Shown piece after piece: positions 1 to 8,500 of a stretch of 64,000 nt of DNA; position 1 is the first letter of the stretch; each line of letters opens with the position of its first letter. The DNA is from Lucifuga dentata (Eukaryota; Chordata; Actinopteri; Ophidiiformes; Bythitidae): positions 280,023-344,022 of the forward strand of contig VXCM01000450.1 in the NCBI GenBank assembly GCA_014773175.1, given 5' to 3'. The notes below the pieces were generated by a model that saw only the letters and a program-made list of their open reading frames with translations, made no database searches and had not been told where the DNA came from. The position numbers and the translations under genes were made by a program.

Positions 1-370
1 TCTTGGCAACATTTATGTTTAGCATTGTACATTGTCCCTTTTAAATAAATGTAATAAATAAATAAATAGTAAACTGTTCATAGCGCCTCCTTGGCATGAC
101 AAAAAAAAAAACAAAAAAAAAAACTTGTGTTCATTCTGCACATAAAGAGTTCACAGATATTAACCACAAGAAACACAGATGCCTGTGATCCACGTGAGTT
201 ACTCCTGCTGCCTCCTTTGAAGGCCTGTCCTGTCTTGCTTGTGTGTATGATCTGCCAAATCCTCCACAGAGGATCTGGCATATACACACAGTTCCAGATC
301 TGACCACACTGCTTAGAGTTGTCTGGGAAAACCTGTAAAAATAATGCCTACATTAACTAAATATAGCCAG

Positions 371-427
371 TGTGGAGACATGTCTTCCTTAGAGACTTAT
401 GCACCAGTGAGAATGAAGAACCATCAG
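371..427 (+). CDS. Possible internal exon of an unidentified tail-anchored protein gene
   Basis: This is a possible 19-codon exon, open in one frame and followed by a good donor (CAG|gtaaga). It ends in phase 0 and so joins in frame to the exon at 1067. The acceptor (atagccag) has a weak pyrimidine tract, so the 5' edge is uncertain. The peptide is polar and contains MSSLETYAP; I do not recognise it. Confidence 0.4.
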
Positions 428-1066
428 GTAAGAAAGACACTGAGTCATCCTTTCCAGTTAGAACACACACAGAAAAAGCTGTGTGCAGCGTTTTCCCTTT
501 TATCACATGAGGACTCAACACACTCTAATGCCAGTATTACACTTGAACTGACCTATAGGGCACACTGCCAGTCCCAAGTAATTCTGGTCTGGTCTAGACA
601 AAACGAAAATATCTGCTGCTTTGGTAATTACACCCTTAAGTCAACGATGGATAAAATACTTTGGAGAAAACTGATTTAGCTGCACTGTGAGAAAGTTACT
701 GTTCTTCAGTCTGCAGCCGATGAAAGAAAAAGTGCTAATGGAATGCAAATAAGAATCCATATATGCCGATACATTTCATGAAAGGCTAAAACATCCAAAG
801 AATCTGAATGAAAGCCGTGAAAAAATATGATTCTGAAAGGTTTGGAAACTTTAAGGAAAACTTATGGGAACTTTGGCCATCAACCATTCAGGACTACTTT
901 GTGAGACTCCTATTTGAGACCTCTACTCCCACCTGCTGGACAAGTTAAATACTACAATACTACCCCACTCTTTTTTTCAAGGAAAGGGTCTACTCTCTAA
1001 ACTTGTAGAAAGCAGTCTTTTACTGTCACAGAACATGTCTTCATACTGTTTTTTTTTTTTTAATAG

Positions 1067-1192
1067 GCAATCCACATTGAGCTATCAAAACTTGTCAAAA
1101 GGCACTCAGGAAGCACAAATATCCAGGAATATAAATCTAAACCCGAGAAGATGCTTGGATCTTTTCCTGTTCCCTCTAAGAAGAAGCTGCCT
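1067..1192 (+). CDS. Exon of an unidentified tail-anchored protein gene
   Basis: This 42-codon exon lies between a strong acceptor (long T tract, then taatag) and the donor ctgcct|gtaagc, and is in phase 0 at both ends. The peptide is lysine-rich and hydrophilic (ELSKLVKRHSGS, then SKKKLP at its end). It joins in frame to the membrane-helix exon at 1286, so this basic stretch would sit just before the helix on the cytosolic side. I do not recognise the family. Confidence 0.6.
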
Positions 1193-1285
1193 GTAAGCAA
1201 TAACAGATGTAACACCAACTAAAACATTAATTCCTTTCATTCTAGCTAAAAGAACATTTATCTGTCATTGGTTGTGGTGTTTTAG

Positions 1286-1372
1286 GGAATGTCCTGGAAG
1301 TTTCTGCTTGGAGCTCTGGTGGTGGCCTTCGGCAGCTTGGTGACATCAGTCATTCTGACTGCAAGAAACTGA
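1286..1372 (+). CDS. Terminal exon: C-terminal membrane helix and stop
   Basis: The last coding exon follows the acceptor gtgttttag and ends at TGA 1370-1372. It encodes 28 residues: GMSWK, about 20 hydrophobic residues (FLLGALVVAFGSLVTSVIL), and a very short tail, TARN. A helix this close to the stop after a lysine-rich linker is typical of tail-anchored proteins of the ER or mitochondrial outer membrane. The gene starts left of the window and converges on the RASEF-like gene. FRMD3 lies beside RASEF in human and also has a C-terminal helix, but as I recall it has a longer tail after it, so I do not use that name. Confidence 0.6.
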   Translation, partial: GMSWKFLLGALVVAFGSLVTSVILTARN

Positions 1373-1725
1373 CATTATTTGCCGAAAAACCCTATTACCA
1401 TCATCCCCTGCAGAAGCAAAGTTTGGCCTGTACTCCACTTTAATCAATTCAGTTGTCTGCTGTGAGAATGAGAAGATATGATGAACTGACAAAACACCAA
1501 AAGCTGCAGCAATGATCCTGAAGTTGTATTTCTGTGAGTTTTTGACTGACACATTGTATTCAACAGAGACATTAAAATGAAGTTAGTGCAGCATCAGAAG
1601 CTTCACATCAGAAGAACCTCAGATATGATTTCTGACAATCATCTCTGTTTTAGGCTTTTATTTGCAAAAAGGATTACATTCCTTGTCATATAAAGTTCTT
1701 CAATAAATTCTGGTATTATAGATAC
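1373..1725 (+). other. 3'UTR with poly(A) signal of the tail-anchored gene
   Basis: The sequence after the stop has no further coding character. A canonical AATAAA lies at 1702-1707, so cleavage is expected about 15-25 bases later. The end coordinate is an estimate. Confidence 0.5.
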
Positions 1726-2104
1726 ACAGGTTAAAAAAAACACAAGTGGACCTGTATTTTTAATTTAAAAAATAACCAAATTAATTTTAGTTAACAACAC
1801 TGTTAACATCACAATTCTGTAATTATTGTGATATAAAAAGCTGCATTAACAGTAACTGATATGATAAGACATTAAGCAGCAAAATTAAAAAAAGAAAGCA
1901 GTGATAAAACAAAAATCTTCTACAAATATTTTCAGTGGTCGTGAGTTGTATTTACTGTGTCAATAAGTGACAGTATTTAAACTGCACTTGTAATGTTTAC
2001 TGACTCTTACTAAAAAAGGCTTTTTTTTAAACTTTTGCTTGTTTTTTTTTTTTTTTTTTTTTAAGTACCAAGCATATCTACACTTCTGACTCAGTTTAAA
2101 AACA

Positions 2105-2159
2105 CATACACGCGTGCGCATGCACGCACGCACGCACACACACACACACACACACACAC
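2105..2159. repeat. CA/CG dinucleotide microsatellite
   Basis: A run of alternating CG/CA dinucleotides becomes pure CA. It lies between the two convergent genes and is alternating purine-pyrimidine throughout. Confidence 0.9.
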
Positions 2160-2480
2160 CTCAAAATTTTGTGGCTGCAGAAACAATATACGTTGAATTT
2201 TAATTGAGGCAATATGCCATATTCATTTAAAAAAATAGATTTCTACCAAATAAATACAAAAACCTAAGAATAATATAAGCATGACTGCATTAAGTGCATT
2301 TGATATTTGTACATCTCAATTTTTGATCACTGTATTAGTAATTATGAAAATATATTATTTTTAAGGGTAAAATGTGAGGACATGGTGCTGGAATTGTTGC
2401 TATAGAGCAATGGTAAACATGTTCATCAAAAATAAAAATCACATGGTGTTCTTTGCTCAATTTGTCATCTGTTCCATCAT

Positions 2481-2583
2481 CTACAGTCTACAGCAGGAGT
2501 TGAGAGTCTTCTTTGGATTAGTTTCATTCAGTTTGACTTGAGAATCTGAATTTCTCCTCAGTTTGACATTTCTCTTTGCTGCT
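2481..2583 (-). CDS. rasef: RASEF-like coding exon 17: C-terminal tail and prenylation motif
   Basis: The exon follows the acceptor ctgtccacag and encodes a basic tail ending NSCCRL, with stop TAG at 2483-2481. The paired cysteines near the end match the Rab geranylgeranylation pattern; human RASEF ends in CCNG. This exon falls outside any long open frame and was found by splice phase. Confidence 0.88.
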
Positions 2584-5500
2584 CTGTGGACAGAGGAAAA
2601 AAATCATATGCGTTGGGATGGATGGCAAAGAAGGATATTGAAACTCAAATGTTGTTGACCTCCTACCGTGCTAGATGAAGTACAGCCTCAACAACGTTGG
2701 TTCCATCTTTGGCACTAGTTTCACAGAACAAGGCTCCGTATACCTGAAAGCAAAACATCGACACACACTTGAGTTTATTTGGACACCTGGAAGGCAAAGC
2801 AGCTCTGTAAACTGGTTCTACATCAGATGAAAGAAACACATGACGCACCTTGGCCAGCTTCTCTCCGTGTAAACTGCTCACACAGCTTCCCTGTGGAAGC
2901 TGGTCTCGAAGGTCCACCTTGTTTCCAATAACACACATTGGGATTTGCTCCTCTGTTGACTCCTGCGTCAAAAAGGCATTCTTAACGTCATATTCCTGAT
3001 TTGTGGAGGGGCAACACTTTATCATACAGTATTATGACAGCTACCTGAATCTGATCCACCCACGCTCTGACGTTCAAGAAGCTGCTTTCTGAGGTAACAT
3101 CATACAGCAGCAGGATTCCGTGTGCTTTACGGAAATAAGACCTGGCAATACTGCGGAATCTACAACAAGGAAGAAAGCACAACAATTCTCAGGAACATGT
3201 TGATGTGGTTTTAAATAGCACCACGTGTTTCTTCTGATGGTATTTCCTTGAACATTATGACAATCAATGCACGGTACCTCTCCTGCCCAGCTGTATCCCA
3301 TATCTGCAGACTCGTCTTTTCTCCGTCCACTAGCATCCTCTTGATTTGGAAATCAACTCCTGAGAATCAAATATCAGATTAAAATGTCAATAAATCAGTA
3401 TCTCGTTTATTGAATGTGACATCTTTGCTGTGTACCCACCCAGTGTCGTTTGAATATCTCCTCTGAACTCATTGAGCGTCAGTCGTAGCAGGAAGCTGGA
3501 CTTTCCAGCTCCTGCATCTCCAGCTAAAACCAGGCGGTACATCGGAGCGGGTTCCTCATTTTCTGCTATGTCTGCTTCTGATGGCTTTGTAAAATATAAC
3601 ATAGAACAAGGTTACCAAATTTCACAGGGATTTTTTTTTTTTAACGACTAGCATTTACTAAGTATTTCAGTGTAATGTAAGACTCTTACCTTTGTGGAAA
3701 AAGCAGACAAACGTCTTCGTAGGGATGATGCAATGGAACTCGCCTTGCTGACGGCTGACACTGCAGCTTCAGATTTTATATCTGAAATCTCATATTAAAC
3801 ACACAAGAAAATACCACATTTCAGGTCCTCACTGCTCAACAGTTTGTCTTTTTTAGCTCAGTGTTTGAACCTGGAGTTTGTTCTGACCTCCACATCAGAT
3901 GGCACACATGAGTAACTGTGATGCACAGTTTCCACAGAGTTTCTGCTGTCCTCACTGTCGTAATCACTGCCTGAGCTTTCAGCCGTGTCCATTGGCAGCA
4001 CACCTCCACTGTCCAGGTACTTATCAGCCCAGCTGGCCACATGAGAGTACATCAGCTTGCTGGAATCCTGCTCTGATCTGCACTGACACACATGTTGGCT
4101 TTAGCTGTGACAATTTAATTCACTGAGATCAATCCGCAGATTGAGAGAGGTGTGGAAAAACGGTGTGTACCTGCTGTGGTTGAGTGTGCTTTGTCGTAGA
4201 GGCTTCATCCTTCTGGCTGGGATTTCATTTTGGGGAGACAGCTGTTGAGCAGATTGAAAAAGGCACACACACAGAACCGAGGAAGTTTAATGTCATGGAT
4301 GAGAACATTTTTAGACTTGAACCAATGAAAACAATTTCCTGTCAGCATCTATCTGATGTGGAGCCAGTGGGTGTGAGGAAATATGACATCTCCAAACAAG
4401 GAACTTACCCGCCTTTTAGCTGCCACAGCTTCACTGGCTAAAGCAGAGCGCAGCCCGTCATTACTGTCATACAGCTTTTTGTTCGTGTCTCTGTGCAAAA
4501 TGGAGAGACAGAAAAGGCAAAATACAGATATTTCCTTTCAAACAATGGATTTGTGCTCTACAGATGTGGGTTGAGCATACTTATTTGATCAAACTTATAT
4601 TGGATAGCATTTATTCACATAGAAACAGGTCTAAATTCATGTCAGTTTACTATCTCTGATTAACTCTAATCTTTACTGCCACTAAAGGCAGAAAAGCCTG
4701 TCCTTCCCGTAAATCAAATAGGTTTAAAAAAAAAAAAAAAAAAANAAAAAAAAAAAAAAAAAAGGCAGTTTCTCTAGTCTCTAGACTTACTGGAGCATCT
4801 GAATCTGACTGGAGTAAGACTGGTATTCCATAACCATCTGCTTCAACAAATCAGTCTCTCTGTAAAAAACATAGAATCCACATTTATTTTGCTGTGTTAA
4901 GCAGACATGAGCCGAGCTGGACCTCAAGTTGATGCCTCACCTTTCATGCTGAGCTTTCTGATCTGCGTACATGTTCTTAAGTTTGTCCAGCTCTGAATGC
5001 AGGACGGCGATGTTGGTCTGGGCTTGCAGCAGAGAGCACCTCAGCTGCTCATTTTCCTGAGGAGAGAGAATAATTGTAATACACGTTGTAATACACAACG
5101 CAGGTTATTTGTGGCAAAGCAGATTTTTGTAAATGAGCATTCACTCCCAACATTTCATACCTGTGTGAGCTTTTCGAGTTGTCTGTTCAGTCTGGCCATC
5201 TCCTCCTTTGATTGGTTGAATTCAGATTCAGCTTGGCTCTTAATAGGAAACATATACATGAATATTTTGTTAAAAAGCAATTTAACACCAAATCCACTTT
5301 TTTGAGCTTAATGATGCTATCAGTTGATTCTGGTGCCAATCTGAAGTGTTCACTATAAAGGTCATGCCTTCCCTTTTCCCACCTAAACTCATGCTGCAGC
5401 TGCCCTCCAGATCTCAAAAGCAAGGAAGACAATCCATGACATTGCCATGTACTCCACACCCCTAAGCTACACAAATCTATGTGACTGTCACTTTGATTTG

Positions 5501-8500
5501 GGCCACGGTTCTCTATCAAGGCACATAAAAACAGATATGTTGACACAGAGGGAGAACCATCCCCTTACTTTCATGGTTTAAAGGAATTTTTTGAAAATGT
5601 GAAGGAGGTATGGTCAAGCTAAAACATGGGGGATAAGCTGCTCTTTAAGTATTTTAACTGATACAATAAAACAATACAAGTAACTGTTTTTTGTTTTTTT
5701 TAAAGATGCACAAGCAGATCAGTACTGGGTCATCTGAAAAATGTGTGGGGAAAAAAAAGGGGAAATAGAGCCATAGTTCTCCCTTTACATTTAACACCTA
5801 AATGTATCCTGGGCAACCTGATCTTAAGCGAACACGTCTAACTACAGGCGTGGATGCATCCCAGGATGCAGGGAGGACAAACACAGGCCTCACCATCCAG
5901 GCCATGTTCAGGTCCAGATGGTCCAAGGCATCTTTGTCTACATATGCCTATGTATGTGGTGTAATGTCAATGCAAACATGTATCTGACTGAACACTGTAA
6001 TTTGCTCTGAAACAATAAATGTGCTCAAACAGAATCTGCATGCAGATCTTTCTGTTTGTTCTGTTTCTCTCTGCAGTATCACATCTCTCCCATATTTCTT
6101 TCCAACTGCTGTGAAAGTTTGACTTAAACACACTCTGGATGTATCTGAATGCATTGTAGAAGGTCTTAACTGGGCTACTGTCTCTAAATAAAGCTGCAAA
6201 CAGAATGCTCTTTGACAGTTCATCTAAAAAAGTGAAAGAAGTGAAAGAACAGGAAAATATTGTTCCACTTCATTTGGTGTGGCTGGATTTTTCCAGAGAA
6301 GCAGATTTCCATGCACAGCAGCATCTCAGTTTCATGACATCTTTCAAGTGCAGTGGCTTCCTTCTCTCTCTTTTAGCTTGTAGGAAAACATTACAGCATT
6401 CCTCTCATGGATAAACATGGCAAACAGTATTATCATCCATGTTTTTTTTTTTTTTTTTTTNTTTTTTTTTTTTTTTTTGCTTTTAACAAATCCTACCTTT
6501 AAGAGCCTGTCCACGGTTGAATGCAGGTCTGCAACCTCATTATCATGTCTCCTCTGCATGGTAGCCATGATTCCCTCCATTTTCTTTCGCTCCTACAAAC
6601 ATGAAACCCAAGCAGTTAGATGTGTGTAGTGGCTCTAGCGCTGAAGAGCGGCTTTCATCTGACTTCACAGAGGCTCTTTGTGAGAATATGTAACCTGCTG
6701 CTGGGCTGTGTGTGCGCAAATATGCAGGTAGAGCACAAGAACCAATGCAGAACTCTGCAAAGTATCGGTCCATTCACTTCACTATGAAATGAAACTTCTA
6801 TTCATTTCTCCGTGTGCTGTTTATTGTTTGTACACGGCTGTTTACTGAGTAGCCAAACCATCTATTCTGGCGGAGAAAATCTTGTAAATCACAGGAGCAA
6901 AAAGCTAACTGCGAGTACCGTCCAGCTTCACGCTCACCTCATCTCTCACCCGCTCTTCTGTTCTGGCAAGTTGATGGTGTATATCGTCTTCCAGTTCTGC
7001 CAGCTGGCTGTTGCTCATTTCCTCTGCTCTGTTTGAACACACACATATGCTCAAGTTACTGTCGACAGCCTCTGCTGCTGAATCAAAACAGATTCCCTAA
7101 GAGTAGTCCAAGAAATACATAAGGCAATAAGAATCCACTTGTGTGCTGTAATGAACTATGAGCCACATGTTGAATCTCCTGTTCTGCCTTCAACGTGCGA
7201 CACATGTAAATGTTTCGTCATTTACATCTGAACCAATCAGAGTCGAGGGAGGAAGTGACCTTTGAAGGCAGATTCCAGAGATCCGTTGATGGTTGTGTGT
7301 GAGACAGATTAGCCTCACATAAGGTTCTATATTTAGTACAAGTTTTATGTCAAAACTTTAAAATCCCATTTCTTTCACATGTTGGTGAAAATATAAAATG
7401 GGCATGTGCAGTTTGTAAAGGGTTGAAAAGAACAGGTAAGGTGACATTTGAGTGTTTCTACTTACTTCCTTGAATAAGCAATGCCACCTTTCTCATTCCT
7501 TGTAGTTACTGAACCACAAATAGTGCTTAGACAAACCTGTCCTATGTGCATGACTGGAATTTATCAGGCAATTTAATGCAATCTTTAAACCTTTAAAAAG
7601 GTAGAACACAGTCTTTACAAATCAGGCTTAATATCAGTAATCTCTATAACAAGTCTTTATTTACTGAATCAATCTTATAGTTAATTGTAGTTGAGTATCG
7701 TCTCTGCCAGACAGCACAAGTCAGGACAATATTAAAAAAAAAAAAAAAAAAAGAAAGATGATTATATATCAGAAAGTGTCACAATCAATGCAAACATAAT
7801 ATTCTGCATTCATCTTTGAAATATAACAGGCCTTGAATATGAACACAATACAGTTTATATGTGTCTTTGGTTTTGTCTTTTAGGCTAATCCTGCATCATT
7901 TAGCACATTCTTTGCTGTATTCAGATTCTAAATCGAGGCATGTTCAAGTGAAAATGAGGCAAAATTTAAGATTTGAGAAATGATGGCTCAACCTACCTAG
8001 TTCATGCAAATTCATGTGAGTCTAAATGTGTTGGTCTCATGTTTCAATAACGGAGTTTTAACTCAACAGTTACATCAAGATTTCTTTTTTGGATTTACAT
8101 TAATGAACAATAATTTCTCTAAACTTTCCTGAAAAGTACCTTATTGGTTTTTCAAACTAGGTTTTAGTTGAATGTGGCAGTCTCCTTTTTGTTCCTTTTT
8201 TATTTGAATGACAAAAATGAGAATATGTGTGTGTTAGCCCTGTGATAGTGTGTGTTAGCCCTGTCATAGACTTGCAATCTGTCCTGGTTGTACATCTTTC
8301 CCTGTGAACACCGGGAAAGGCTCCAGTCCCCGGTGACCCTGCACACCATAAACAGGTTCAGAGAATGGATCGATAATACCCAAGTATCAGGATATGGTGA
8401 TCCACTTTGCCAAGTCCTTCTGTACATACCACTAATAGTGACTTACCAATCACAGAGATCCTTAGGCAACATTTTTTTCTTTCTTTCTATCTCAATATAG

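Noticed and set aside
344..679. 111-codon open frame on the plus strand treated as a single exon
   Set aside because: It runs through a strong donor (CAG|gtaaga at 427/428), after which the peptide has no coding character. Only the 371-427 part fits the gene.
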